NCBI RefSeq assembly: GCF_900141815.1
Contig: NZ_FQYR01000003.1
Span: forward strand, 682,001-746,000
Source: Rubritalea squalenifaciens DSM 18772
GTDB taxonomy: Bacteria; Verrucomicrobiota; Verrucomicrobiia; Verrucomicrobiales; Akkermansiaceae
Length of the DNA: 64,000 nt
Direction: 5' to 3'
Under the pieces are notes generated by a model that saw only the letters and a list, made by a program, of their open reading frames with translations, was not told the origin of the DNA and did not search any database. Positions within the stretch are counted from its first letter, which is position 1; every line of letters begins with the position of its first letter. A program made the position numbers and the translations under genes. Shown here in pieces: positions 1 to 8,358 of the stretch.

Positions 1-689
1 GGCTGGTTATGGGCTACATAGGCGAAGAATGGTTTGTCTTTGTTCTGTTTGATGAAGGATACTGCGGCATCGGTGTAGAGTCCGGTGAGGGAAGTGGATG
101 CTTCATCATCGGACGGAAGGTTTTTAGCGACTTCACTGTAGCCCTTGACGGGCTTGTTTCCCGATGGATCAGATTTTAAGAGCTTGGCGTTATCGTAGTC
201 GTGGGAGACATTGGTGCCAACCCAGGTGTCAAAGCCATGAGCGAGAGGGAGGGCTTCAGTACTCATTTGATTGCCCTTGTTTGGATTGCCTAGATGCCAC
301 TTGCCAAACATGCCAGTCTTGTAGCCATTGGCTTTGAGTCCCTCAGCGATGGTGATCTCAGCACTTCGGAGGTGAGGCTTCGATCCAGGTCCAATTACCC
401 AGGTTCCAAAGCCTGAGCGGCCAGGGTAGCGCCCTGTGAGTAGTGAGTAGCGGGAGGCACTGCAGGCGGGGGAACTTACGTAGAATTGGGTGCAGTTCAA
501 TCCATTATGTGCCAGTCTGGAGATGTTCGGGGTCTCGATGACGGGGTTGCCATTGTAGGAAAAATCACCGTATCCGGAATCATCCAAATAGATGATGATG
601 ACATTCGGCTTGTCCATGACTTCTCTGGCTTGTGCCAGAGGGAGCGAGCAAGCGCAGGCTAGACTGAATAGAGTGGGAAAAATTTTCAT
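1..689 (-). CDS. Sulfatase, arylsulfatase-A type (C-terminal part outside window)
   Basis: Predicted exported sulfatase that hydrolyses sulfate esters, in marine Verrucomicrobia usually on algal polysaccharides. It is read on the minus strand from the ATG at 689; about 229 residues are present and the rest runs off base 1. Residues 1-21 are a signal peptide. Asp36-Asp37 in the strand IIIYLDD are the expected metal ligands. The formylglycine core is CSASR (76-80) followed by LLTGR (83-87). GKWHLG at 129-134 is another family block. The core is C-x-A-x-R rather than the commoner C-x-P-x-R, but the modifiable cysteine is present. It is divergent from the helicase gene at 791. The substrate cannot be read from this part. 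Confidence 0.9.
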   Translation of the reverse strand, partial: MKIFPTLFSLACACSLPLAQAREVMDKPNVIIIYLDDSGYGDFSYNGNPVIETPNISRLAHNGLNCTQFYVSSPACSASRYSLLTGRYPGRSGFGTWVIGPGSKPHLRSAEITIAEGLKANGYKTGMFGKWHLGNPNKGNQMSTEALPLAHGFDTWVGTNVSHDYDNAKLLKSDPSGNKPVKGYSEVAKNLPSDDEASTSLTGLYTDAAVSFIKQNKDKPFFAYVAHNQ

Positions 690-790
690 GGTGTCTGTGT
701 GAGTGTGAATCTGCATACGCAGGATGGGGGATGAGATTTTCATTTCAATAGAAGATCTCAAGAAGAGAAGAGATTTCATTTTACTGAGCC

Positions 791-2833
791 ATGTGTGGAG
801 TGTTTGATCCACGTATGGCACGTGAGTACCAGCTTAAGAAGACCGTCACCGAAAACGCATCCGGTATCGACTATGCAGCTGAATTGAATGAACAGCAGTA
901 TGCTGCGGTGTCTTCACGTCCTGGGGCCTCTCTGGTGATTGCTGGTGCAGGCAGTGGAAAGACACGGACTCTGACATACCGGGTGGCCTATCTGCTCGAC
1001 AGAGGGGTTGACCCGCGAAACATTCTTTTGCTGACCTTCACAAATAAGGCATCACGGGAAATGCTTGAGAGGGTACGTGAATTGATCTCTCAGGATATCT
1101 CGGATTTGTGGGGAGGTACCTTCCACTCTATTTGTAACCGTATTCTGAGGCGCCACGCTGACGAACTGGGCTTCACCCGAAGTTTTTCCATTCTAGATCG
1201 AGACGATCAGAAAGCCTTGCTCAATGCCGTCATAGCGGACTGCAAAATTGATACACAGAGTAGAAGGTTCCCGAAGCCCGATGTTCTGGCTTCAATCTTC
1301 AGCTTGATGGAAAATACCAAGGAGAGTCTGGAGGATATCCTGGAGGTTCGTTATCCATATTTTGAGGAATGGCTGGACGATATCAAGCGTGTACAGAAGG
1401 GCTATGTTCAGAAGAAGCTGGATGTAAACTCAATGGATTTTGATGATCTGCTGGTCCTTACCCTGAAGTTGCTCAAGAAGGATGAAGATCTCAGAGAGCT
1501 ATATCAGAAGAAGTTCAAACACGTATTGGTGGACGAGTATCAAGACACGAACATCATCCAATGTGAGCTGATTGATTTATTAGTAGCCAAGAATAAAAGC
1601 CTCATGGTTGTGGGTGATGACGCTCAGTCGATCTATTCCTGGCGTGGCGCGAATATGAAGAACATCCTTCGCTTCCAAGATCGATATCCGGGAGCCGCAG
1701 TCTACAAGATTGAGACCAACTACCGCAGTTGCCCTGAGATCCTAGAACTCTCCAATGCCGCCATTAAGGCGAACACGGAACAAATCCCCAAGGAACTACG
1801 TGCTCATAGGGTTGGGGGCAGTATGGTGCCGGCCCTGATTCCTCTGAACGACCCCCGCACCCAAGCGGAGTTCGTTACCCAGCGCATCCTAGAGTTGCGT
1901 GATGAAGGGGTGGAGCTTGAGGAGATGGCCATCCTGTACCGGGCTCATTATCAGAGCATGGAAATCCAGATGGAAATGACCACGCGAGACATCCCGTTCC
2001 ATATCACCTCGGGACTACGATTCTTCGAGCAAGCGCATATTAAGGATGTCTCTTCGTTCATCAGGTTTGCGGTGAATCGTCAGGATGAGGTAAGCTTCAA
2101 GCGGATGGTATCTCTCTTGCCCGGCGTAGGTGCTAAGAGTGCGGATAATTTATGGAAAGCATGGGTAGCGCATCCGGCATGTAGAGCTGAGAGCCCACCT
2201 CAGTCCTTCTCTAAAATCATGATGGAGTTCAAGGTGCCTAAGAAGTCGCAGGCACATTGGGAGCAACTCTGCTACACCATGGATGAGTTGGTTCATTCAG
2301 ATGGTTTCGCTGTGCCATCTGAAATGATCTTCAGTATCCAGGAGGGGGTCTATGATGACTACATGAGGGGGAGTTTTGATAACTACGAGAACAGAAAACA
2401 GGATATCGAGCAATTGATGACCTATGCACGAAGCTACAGTGATGTGCTGGAGTTCTTGGCGCAACTTTCACTGATGAGTTCAGTGGATTCGTCTCCAACG
2501 GGCAGCAAAGCGGAAAAAGATGAAGAAGGGGTAACGCTGTCCTCGATTCATCAGGCCAAAGGGCTTGAATGGAAAGTCGTCTTTGTGGTCTGGCTGGCAG
2601 ATGGCATGTTCCCTAATGGGAGAATTCTGGAGTCTGAAGATCTGGAGATGCTGGAGGAGGAGAGGCGCTTGTTCTACGTAGCCATCACTCGGGCCAAGGA
2701 TGAGCTTTACCTGACCTATCCAATGATGAATCCGAAAAGCTATACAGGAGAAATCCTCCAGAATCCTTCAAGGTTTCTCGACGATTTCCCGTCAGATCTT
2801 GTGGAAGAGTGGGTGGTGGATTCCGGCTGGTAG
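791..2833 (+). CDS. ATP-dependent DNA helicase, UvrD/PcrA family (first of two)
   Basis: Superfamily 1A 3'-5' DNA helicase of the UvrD/PcrA/Rep group, with an expected role in repair or replication restart. 680 residues, near the family size. Q-motif region near 33-40 (ELNEQQYAAV). Walker A GAGSGKT at 52-58. Motif II DEYQDTN starts near residue 248. GDDAQSIYSWRGA (motif III) and the C-terminal helicase motifs ending in VAITRAKDELYL are intact. The ATG at 791 is used; an in-frame ATG at 815 is possible but lacks a better ribosome site. It is only distantly similar to the second UvrD-like protein at 54654, so the two look like old paralogues. Which is the true UvrD or PcrA cannot be decided here. 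Confidence 0.93.
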   Translation: MCGVFDPRMAREYQLKKTVTENASGIDYAAELNEQQYAAVSSRPGASLVIAGAGSGKTRTLTYRVAYLLDRGVDPRNILLLTFTNKASREMLERVRELISQDISDLWGGTFHSICNRILRRHADELGFTRSFSILDRDDQKALLNAVIADCKIDTQSRRFPKPDVLASIFSLMENTKESLEDILEVRYPYFEEWLDDIKRVQKGYVQKKLDVNSMDFDDLLVLTLKLLKKDEDLRELYQKKFKHVLVDEYQDTNIIQCELIDLLVAKNKSLMVVGDDAQSIYSWRGANMKNILRFQDRYPGAAVYKIETNYRSCPEILELSNAAIKANTEQIPKELRAHRVGGSMVPALIPLNDPRTQAEFVTQRILELRDEGVELEEMAILYRAHYQSMEIQMEMTTRDIPFHITSGLRFFEQAHIKDVSSFIRFAVNRQDEVSFKRMVSLLPGVGAKSADNLWKAWVAHPACRAESPPQSFSKIMMEFKVPKKSQAHWEQLCYTMDELVHSDGFAVPSEMIFSIQEGVYDDYMRGSFDNYENRKQDIEQLMTYARSYSDVLEFLAQLSLMSSVDSSPTGSKAEKDEEGVTLSSIHQAKGLEWKVVFVVWLADGMFPNGRILESEDLEMLEEERRLFYVAITRAKDELYLTYPMMNPKSYTGEILQNPSRFLDDFPSDLVEEWVVDSGW

Positions 2834-2835
2834 GG

Positions 2836-3072
2836 TTAGAAATGGTCTTTGAATGAGCGTCTGGTGGCGAAGCCAAATAACAAGGTGCATGCGAGGCCGC
2901 CTACCAAGAAAGGTAGGAACTCCTGTGCCAGGGAGTCATGGAGGCCATGTTTGCTAGCCCGGATAATCATTGCGGCTGAGGCTATGACTGCAACAGTCAG
3001 AGAAAATAGGAACAAGAAACCAAGAAGGCAGCAGGTGGGAGTGGGTCTGCTAGGTGTAGGGATGCCATTCAT
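2836..3072 (-). CDS. Small two-helix membrane protein
   Basis: 78-residue protein with two hydrophobic segments (about 15-37 and 51-70), a charged linker between them and a basic C-terminus. No family recognised. Its ATG shares one base with the stop of the upstream KH-domain gene (TGATG arrangement at 3070-3074), which suggests translational coupling and supports it being real. The gene ends 3 bases from the convergent helicase gene. Confidence 0.6.
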   Translation of the reverse strand: MNGIPTPSRPTPTCCLLGFLFLFSLTVAVIASAAMIIRASKHGLHDSLAQEFLPFLVGGLACTLLFGFATRRSFKDHF

Positions 3073-3437
3073 CAGGCTTCCTCTAGATTCTCATCATCTT
3101 GCTCGGCGATATCCTCGTCCGTGGGCAATTCTTCGATGATTTCACCTGCCTCAATGGCGGCCATGCGCTGGCGTTCTTCCTCGTGAGAGACAATTTGTAA
3201 TGTGGCTTGAATGCCGTCACGTACCGCTGCAGCCTTAAGGATGTTGCGAATGGCGCTGGCCGTAAATCCATTGCGGCCAATGAGGATAGCCACATCATTC
3301 TGATTCAGCACCAGTCTGAAGCGGATATGGTTATCCGACACCTCTGCCACCTTTAGCTGGGCCTCATCTGGGTACTTAATAAATTGCAGGGCGATGAACT
3401 GGAGAAAATTCCTGATCTGATCCGTGGTCTGTTGCAT
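3072..3437 (-). CDS. KH-domain RNA-binding protein, KhpA-like
   Basis: Single KH-domain RNA-binding protein of the KhpA (YlqC) type. KhpA proteins bind RNA, often with KhpB, and affect cell division or small-RNA function. The segment IALQFIKYPDEAQLKV matches the KhpA N-terminal helix and strand. The GxxG loop is GRNG at 54-57, followed by the helix with KAAAVRDG. An acidic tail of about 30 residues follows. I chose the ATG at 3437 (121 aa). The frame stays open to an ATG at 3539, but that start would overlap the divergent pyrF start and would add 34 residues unlike the family. The downstream small membrane gene overlaps its stop. Confidence 0.82.
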   Translation of the reverse strand: MQQTTDQIRNFLQFIALQFIKYPDEAQLKVAEVSDNHIRFRLVLNQNDVAILIGRNGFTASAIRNILKAAAVRDGIQATLQIVSHEEERQRMAAIEAGEIIEELPTDEDIAEQDDENLEEA

Positions 3438-3537
3438 AAGGTTACTTTCAAGTTCTGCGAAGCAAGTTTCAAGCAATTTGCTGTGTAAAGATAAGCTTGT
3501 ACTTGCAAGTCTGCTCGCATAGCGAGAGAGTTCTCGC

Positions 3538-4317
3538 ATGCGCTACGGAGAGAAGCTTTCCAAGAGAATCAAAGATACAAATTCAAGGCTCTGTGTGGGC
3601 TTAGACCCTCGTCCCGACCTCTCGGGAGGCATGGAGAAAATCCCTGATTTACTCAAACAAGTCGTAGATGAGACTTGGGAGTATGCAGCAGCTTTCAAGC
3701 CTAACATGGCATACTTTGAGGCAATGGGGCTTCGCGGCCTTGAGATGTTAGAAGAAATGCTGGGCAATATGCCCAATGAAGTGCCCATCATCTTGGATGC
3801 CAAACGTTCGGACATTGGAGAGACCCAAAAGTACTACGCGAAGAGCTACTTTGAGAACTGGAATGTGGACGCCGTTACCTTGAATCCGTTTTTAGGATAC
3901 GATACCATGGAGCCGTTTCTGGACTGGGAAGGGAAGGCTATCTACGTCCTAGCAGTCACCTCCAATCCTGGAAGTGCTGATTTCCAGAGACAAATGGTTG
4001 GTGATCGCTATGTCTTTGAGTTGGTGCAAGATATCTGCAGGCGAGCTCATGAAGAAGGGCGCAAAACGGATGTCGGCATGGTAGTAGGTCTCACTAATGC
4101 CAGCGATGACGTGCTTAGCCGCATCGATGATTATCCATTGTTGATCCCTGGTTTGGGGGCACAAGGTGGAGATCTTGAAAATATGGCAGGCAAGGGAAGA
4201 ACTGCACCGGACACTATTAATGTATCTCGAGGAATCATGTACAAGGACATGGAAAAGAGCTTCGGGCAAAAGGCCAAATTCTGGGCCGAGCAGATTGCTG
4301 CGTCTTATCCGGCATAA
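3538..4317 (+). CDS. pyrF: Orotidine-5'-phosphate decarboxylase (type 2)
   Basis: Converts OMP to UMP, the last step of de novo pyrimidine synthesis, in the cytoplasm. 259 residues, typical of the longer type 2 subfamily. CVGLDPRPD at 19-27 forms the first phosphate and base-binding strand. The catalytic D-x-K-x-x-D is LDAKRSDIG with Asp87, Lys89 and Asp92. NPFLGYD and the late glycine-rich phosphate loop (PGLGAQGG) are present. It is divergent from the KH gene and only 15 bases upstream of recF, so the two are probably co-transcribed. Confidence 0.95.
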   Translation: MRYGEKLSKRIKDTNSRLCVGLDPRPDLSGGMEKIPDLLKQVVDETWEYAAAFKPNMAYFEAMGLRGLEMLEEMLGNMPNEVPIILDAKRSDIGETQKYYAKSYFENWNVDAVTLNPFLGYDTMEPFLDWEGKAIYVLAVTSNPGSADFQRQMVGDRYVFELVQDICRRAHEEGRKTDVGMVVGLTNASDDVLSRIDDYPLLIPGLGAQGGDLENMAGKGRTAPDTINVSRGIMYKDMEKSFGQKAKFWAEQIAASYPA

Positions 4318-4332
4318 ACGGCGACTCTGACC

Positions 4333-5394
4333 ATGCTAACCTCACTGCGCCTGTTAAACTTTCGCTGCTTCGAATCACTGAGTCTGGAGCTTCCTGAGGA
4401 GGGCGCGTTGTTTGTGGGCCATAATGCCCAGGGGAAGACCTCCATTTTGGAGGCTGTCTGTGTCCTTGTTCGTCTACATTCACCGCGGGCCAAATCGATG
4501 AGGCCGCTCATGAAGTTTGATGCTTCCGAGTTTGGAATAGCTGGCGAGGGGTGGGAGAGAGATTTACAGGTGCGCCACAGCAGAGCTGGTTCCAAAATGC
4601 TGATTGATGGTGAGGAGCTAAAAACTCAAGGAGAGTATCTGGAAAATGGAGGCTTGGTTGTCTGGATGGGCAATGAGGATGTGGAGTTGGTTCGAGGCAG
4701 CGGGGGGGGTAGGAGGCGTTATCTGGATTTCATTTGTTCCCAGTTGGATCAAGGCTATCGGAGAGCGCTTAGCCGATACCGCAGAGCCTTGAAGGCGCGA
4801 AATTTACTACTCAAAGAACCCCGCCTGAGAGAGGATTCCATTCAGGCCTACACGGAAATCTTAATCGAGCACGGTGAGTACATTACCTCTGCCCGCCAGC
4901 ATGTATTAACGCTTCTGGCCCCACATCTTGCCAATACACAGAAGAGCGTAAGTGGTCGGGAAGAGATCCTTGCTTTTGAGTATCAGCCGGGCTCTGGCGG
5001 GAGTATGGTCAGGGCATTTGAATCTACGGCTGAGAGTGAGCGCCGGCAGCGTCAGACTCTTGCGGGCCCTCATCGTGATGATTTTAAGATTTTGCTAAAC
5101 GGCTTGCCTGCTGGGGACTATGCCAGTGAGGGACAGCAGAGAACAATTGCTCTGGCGATGAAGTTGGCCCAGGGAGATGTCCTGAGGTCCGTTGGCGGTA
5201 AAATGCCTGTCTACCTGCTGGATGATATTTTTGGGGAGTTGGATCCTCAGAGACGAAATGCCTTGATGAGATATCTTCCCAAATCAGCTCAAAAATTGAT
5301 CACCACTACGAACCTGGACTGGATGGATCAAGACCTGGCGGGCTGGAGTAGATACTTGGTGGATGCTGGTTCGGCAAAGCTGGAAGATTCATAA
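4333..5394 (+). CDS. recF: DNA replication and repair protein RecF
   Basis: SMC-like ATPase that loads RecA at gaps together with RecO and RecR. 353 residues, normal length. The N-terminal strand LRLLNFRCFESLSLELP is diagnostic. Walker A GHNAQGKTS is at 29-37. The signature region SEGQQRTIALAMKLA and Walker B YLLDDIFGELDPQRR lie in the C-terminal third. It follows pyrF by 15 bases, not dnaN or gyrB as in many bacteria. The next gene starts 63 bases on. Confidence 0.95.
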   Translation: MLTSLRLLNFRCFESLSLELPEEGALFVGHNAQGKTSILEAVCVLVRLHSPRAKSMRPLMKFDASEFGIAGEGWERDLQVRHSRAGSKMLIDGEELKTQGEYLENGGLVVWMGNEDVELVRGSGGGRRRYLDFICSQLDQGYRRALSRYRRALKARNLLLKEPRLREDSIQAYTEILIEHGEYITSARQHVLTLLAPHLANTQKSVSGREEILAFEYQPGSGGSMVRAFESTAESERRQRQTLAGPHRDDFKILLNGLPAGDYASEGQQRTIALAMKLAQGDVLRSVGGKMPVYLLDDIFGELDPQRRNALMRYLPKSAQKLITTTNLDWMDQDLAGWSRYLVDAGSAKLEDS

Positions 5395-5457
5395 TCAGGA
5401 AAAGTTCATTGCCATGACAACAATCAGCGGCATAGATTCAAAATAGTTGAAATAAAC

Positions 5458-6117
5458 ATGAATTTTTTACGACAGATCTCGTCAAATTGGCTGAGAGGAG
5501 CTATACCAGATGGTCACTCACAGGGTGACAGTGCTGGGGGAGGCGCTTCTCAGCTGGATGATCGTATCCTCGTGAGCAGGGCTCAGAGTGGCGATTATTC
5601 AGCATTCGACGAATTGGTGACCCGTCACCGAGGAAAGGTCTACGCGATGATTGTGAACATGGTCAAAAATGACGCTGATGCCTGGGATCTTGCTCAAGAT
5701 TCCTTTATCAAGGCGTGGAATGCACTGCCCAAGTTCGAGAACCGTTCTCGGTTCTCAACCTGGATGTTCAGGATTTCCCACAACGTTGTCTATGACTGGA
5801 TGCGGAAACGTAAAATCCAGGCAGACGGAGAGCTGGATGACCAGTTACTCAGTAGAGACCAAATCGACACGAATGCCAGCACGGCACCCCGGGCAGTAGC
5901 CCGGCCGGACCAGGCACTCGAAAACCAGGAGCTGCAAGGGGAGATAGAAGCGGCCCTAGCTCAACTTAGTGATGAACACCGCGAAGCCATCCTGTTACGT
6001 GAAGTACAGGGGATGGAATACAAAGAAATTGCTGATATCCAAGGGTGCTCGCTTGGAACAGTGATGAGCCGACTATTTTACGCACGCAAGAAACTTCAAA
6101 ACCTATTAGAGAGATGA
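5458..6117 (+). CDS. ECF-type RNA polymerase sigma factor
   Basis: Extracytoplasmic-function sigma factor of 219 residues that directs RNA polymerase to a small regulon. Region 2 runs from about 38 to 120 (DELVTRHRGKVYAMIV, then DLAQDSFIKAWNALPKF and FSTWMFRISHNVVYDWMR). Region 4 lies at about 165-217 (LSDEHREAILLREVQG, EIADIQGCSLGTVMSRLF). There is a variable, partly acidic linker between them and an extra N-terminal extension of about 30 residues. Its stop overlaps the ATG of the next gene (ATGA), as in sigma/anti-sigma pairs. It heads a five-gene plus-strand cluster ending at 8355. Confidence 0.93.
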   Translation: MNFLRQISSNWLRGAIPDGHSQGDSAGGGASQLDDRILVSRAQSGDYSAFDELVTRHRGKVYAMIVNMVKNDADAWDLAQDSFIKAWNALPKFENRSRFSTWMFRISHNVVYDWMRKRKIQADGELDDQLLSRDQIDTNASTAPRAVARPDQALENQELQGEIEAALAQLSDEHREAILLREVQGMEYKEIADIQGCSLGTVMSRLFYARKKLQNLLER

Positions 6118-6680
6118 ACAGACCAGATGACAAAACCTTGGAGCGTTGGATGGACGGCGCACTGGAAGGCGAGGAATTGCGCCAGGTCGAAGCTTGGGCA
6201 GAAACACATGCAGGTGAATTGGAGCAGCTTATGAGCTGGTCCGATACCAGTAAGCTGATCAAGCAGTCCATGAGTGCAGATACTGAGCCACCATATCCGG
6301 ATTTCTTTAACACGAAAATTCGCCAGGCCGCCGTTGGGCATCATGATGAACCGATGGTCGCTCAGAAAGCGCCGTCCCTATGGCAGCGTTTCAGTTGGAT
6401 TATTGCCCCTGCGGCACTCGCAGGTATGGCAGTCTGCTTCTATGTGGGAACTCAAATTCACAGTGACACTCCATCAAGTGGCTCTACGGCACAAACGGGT
6501 GAGGTCTACATACCTCAGCGAGGTGTTACTGCGGAAATTTCTCAGGCCGGTGAGATCACCGTGATTTCACTAGAAGGCTTGGAGGATATTCCAGATACAT
6601 TGGATATTGCTGCAGGAGAGACAAGCATTGGCATCTCTCCAAGATACCTGGCCAAGGTGGATAGAGACAACTTGTACTGA
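6114..6680 (+). CDS. Membrane anti-sigma-like protein
   Basis: 188-residue protein with a cytoplasmic N-terminal helical part (residues 1-85), one membrane segment near 93-112 (WIIAPAALAGMAVCFYVG) and an extracytoplasmic C-terminal part. The start of the protein (DDKTLERWMDGALEGEELRQVEAWAETH) resembles anti-sigma factor N-termini, but the HxxxCxxC zinc motif of ZAS anti-sigma factors is absent. The function is inferred from overlap with the sigma gene (ATGA at 6114-6117) and from topology. The ATG at 6114 was preferred over an in-frame ATG at 6045, which lies inside the sigma coding region. Confidence 0.75.
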   Translation: MNRPDDKTLERWMDGALEGEELRQVEAWAETHAGELEQLMSWSDTSKLIKQSMSADTEPPYPDFFNTKIRQAAVGHHDEPMVAQKAPSLWQRFSWIIAPAALAGMAVCFYVGTQIHSDTPSSGSTAQTGEVYIPQRGVTAEISQAGEITVISLEGLEDIPDTLDIAAGETSIGISPRYLAKVDRDNLY

Positions 6681-6681
6681 T

Positions 6682-7194
6682 ATGACTCACGCACACCTCA
6701 AGTCGTTTTCTCTCTTGATTTTCGCCCTCTGTGCCATGCTTGGCATGCCAGTGGCGGCTCAGGATGCGGGTAAAGATTCGGTCGGCAAGCTTAAGGTCAG
6801 CTTGTACTTTGCCACCAATGGAGATCCGGAGACAGCTGGTAAGAAAGCTAAGAAGGTTGATGAGGCGCTCGTTAAGCAGTTTTCTGGCGCAAAGGCACTG
6901 AAGTTCAAGCACTACAGGCTCCTGGGTGATGATACACAGCCGATTCTTCGGAGTTATGAAAACTGGATTGCCCCAATGAAGCCTTCCGAGGAAATCCTGC
7001 TTAGCTTTGAACCCAGGGGAAAAGTAGAATCAGATGGACTCTCTTTGGATTTGGAATTCTGGCAGAGCCGCAAAAAGATCATGAAGAGTGGTCCGCACTT
7101 GCAGGTAGGCAAGCCTTTATACATACTGGGGCCCAGTTGGAGAGGTGGGAAATTGCTGGTAGCAGTGGAACTCATCTCCGTGCAAAAACCATAG
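6682..7194 (+). CDS. Secreted protein of unknown function in the sigma-factor cluster
   Basis: 170 residues from the ATG at 6682, one base after the upstream stop. Residues 1-27 are a signal peptide ending near PVAAQDA. The mature part is lysine-rich with beta-strand character (LKVSLYFATNG, LYILGPSWRGGKLLVAVELI) and has no cysteines. No family recognised. In-frame ATG codons upstream (from 6607) lie inside the anti-sigma gene and were not used. The tight spacing suggests that it is made together with the sigma factor and its partner. Confidence 0.75.
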   Translation: MTHAHLKSFSLLIFALCAMLGMPVAAQDAGKDSVGKLKVSLYFATNGDPETAGKKAKKVDEALVKQFSGAKALKFKHYRLLGDDTQPILRSYENWIAPMKPSEEILLSFEPRGKVESDGLSLDLEFWQSRKKIMKSGPHLQVGKPLYILGPSWRGGKLLVAVELISVQKP

Positions 7195-7201
7195 TCGTTC
7201 C

Positions 7202-7894
7202 ATGCGTAGCTTCATCCTTATACTCAGCTTGGCCTTTACTCAGGCCCAAGCAGCTGTTTTCACCTTCAAGGAAACGACCAAAGCTGTAAAGCCAGAGCCT
7301 GATGCTAAGGTTATCGAGATCCTTTTTCCCTTCAAAAACACCAGTGATCAGGCTGTCGATATCGTGGCCTATGATGCACCCTGTAGCTGTATGAGCGCCA
7401 AGCTCAAAGGTGGTACCGCACTCAGCAACAACAAGGGGATCCGTTTCGAGCCAGGTGAGGAAGGTGTCGTTAAGGGGATTTTTGAACTGGGTAACTTCAA
7501 GGGAACCATCGATAAGAAAATTTTCTTGTGGACCTCCAATGATAGTAAGGAAAAGCCATCTATCGAACTCACGACCCGAGTGACTATTCCCGAGCTTATT
7601 TCTGCGACTCCCACTTCACTGATCTGGGATTTAAAAGGACAGGCTAATGCCAAGGAGATCTCAATCAAGGTAGTAGGTGAAAAACCTATAAAAGTGACTG
7701 ACGCTAAGTGCTCCAATGGAAATCTGGAGTTTGAGGTGATTACGATCAAAGAGGGCTTTGAGTACACCCTGAAGGTGAAGCCTAAATCAACGGACAAAAT
7801 TCTTTTTGCTTCGATCAAGCTTAGTACCGATAGCAAAATTGATCGTTTCAAGACCTTGCAGGCATTTGCAACCGTTAAGCCTAACAAGAACTAG
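7202..7894 (+). CDS. DUF1573 domain protein, exported
   Basis: 230 residues with a signal peptide (about 1-17, ending TQAQA). The DUF1573 immunoglobulin-like fold follows: FPFKNTSDQAVDIVAYDAPCSCMSAKL carries the family's C-x-C pair after a conserved NTS strand, and FEPGEEGVVKGIFELGNFKGTIDKKIFLWTS is the second half. A second beta-domain follows from about 125. DUF1573 proteins are periplasmic and of unknown role. It begins 7 bases after the preceding gene and lies 5 bases before the rhodanese gene. Confidence 0.85.
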   Translation: MRSFILILSLAFTQAQAAVFTFKETTKAVKPEPDAKVIEILFPFKNTSDQAVDIVAYDAPCSCMSAKLKGGTALSNNKGIRFEPGEEGVVKGIFELGNFKGTIDKKIFLWTSNDSKEKPSIELTTRVTIPELISATPTSLIWDLKGQANAKEISIKVVGEKPIKVTDAKCSNGNLEFEVITIKEGFEYTLKVKPKSTDKILFASIKLSTDSKIDRFKTLQAFATVKPNKN

Positions 7895-7899
7895 TTTTC

Positions 7900-8355
7900 A
7901 TGCTGCGTTTTCTTGTTCAGACAATAGCCATATTATTGTTAGGAGCACTCTCAGGGGTAGCCGTCTATATGATAGTCGGGCAACCAGATCGCTCTGTAAA
8001 ATGTGTGCAGGCGGACTTGGGTGAGTGGGAGGTTTGCTGGGATACGGTGACTGCCGATTGGGGCGGGGATGTTCTGTGGGTCGACGCTAGGTCTCAGCGT
8101 GAGTATGACAAGAAGCACTTGGATGGGGCTTTGCTTGTCAGAGAAAAAGATGCAGAGAATGACTTGGCTCAAGATGAAGTCATGCAGGCAATTGGAATGT
8201 CCGGGGTAGAAGGTAAAAAGCTCGTGGTCTACTGCGGTACTGAGGCCTGCGGTGCCAGTAAGTCAGTGGCGGAAAAGATTCGCGCCACTGGATTCCATAG
8301 TGAGGTCTATACGCTCTTTGGAGGCTGGAAAGCCGTACCCAAAGAGCTGAAATAG
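7900..8355 (+). CDS. Membrane-anchored rhodanese-like protein
   Basis: 151 residues. An N-terminal membrane anchor (about 5-26) is followed by one rhodanese domain facing outside the cytoplasm. VLWVDARSQREYDKKHLDGALLV is the usual first half (aspartate and the E-Y-x-x-H-L block). The active-site loop is YCGTEACG with Cys112 as the sulfur-carrying residue, followed by a helix and FGGWKAVP. Rhodaneses transfer sulfane sulfur or act as redox or phosphate-binding scaffolds. The second cysteine in the loop (Cys117) is atypical. It is the last gene of the sigma cluster and convergent with the dehydrogenase gene 3 bases away. Confidence 0.85.
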   Translation: MLRFLVQTIAILLLGALSGVAVYMIVGQPDRSVKCVQADLGEWEVCWDTVTADWGGDVLWVDARSQREYDKKHLDGALLVREKDAENDLAQDEVMQAIGMSGVEGKKLVVYCGTEACGASKSVAEKIRATGFHSEVYTLFGGWKAVPKELK

Positions 8356-8358
8356 ATA

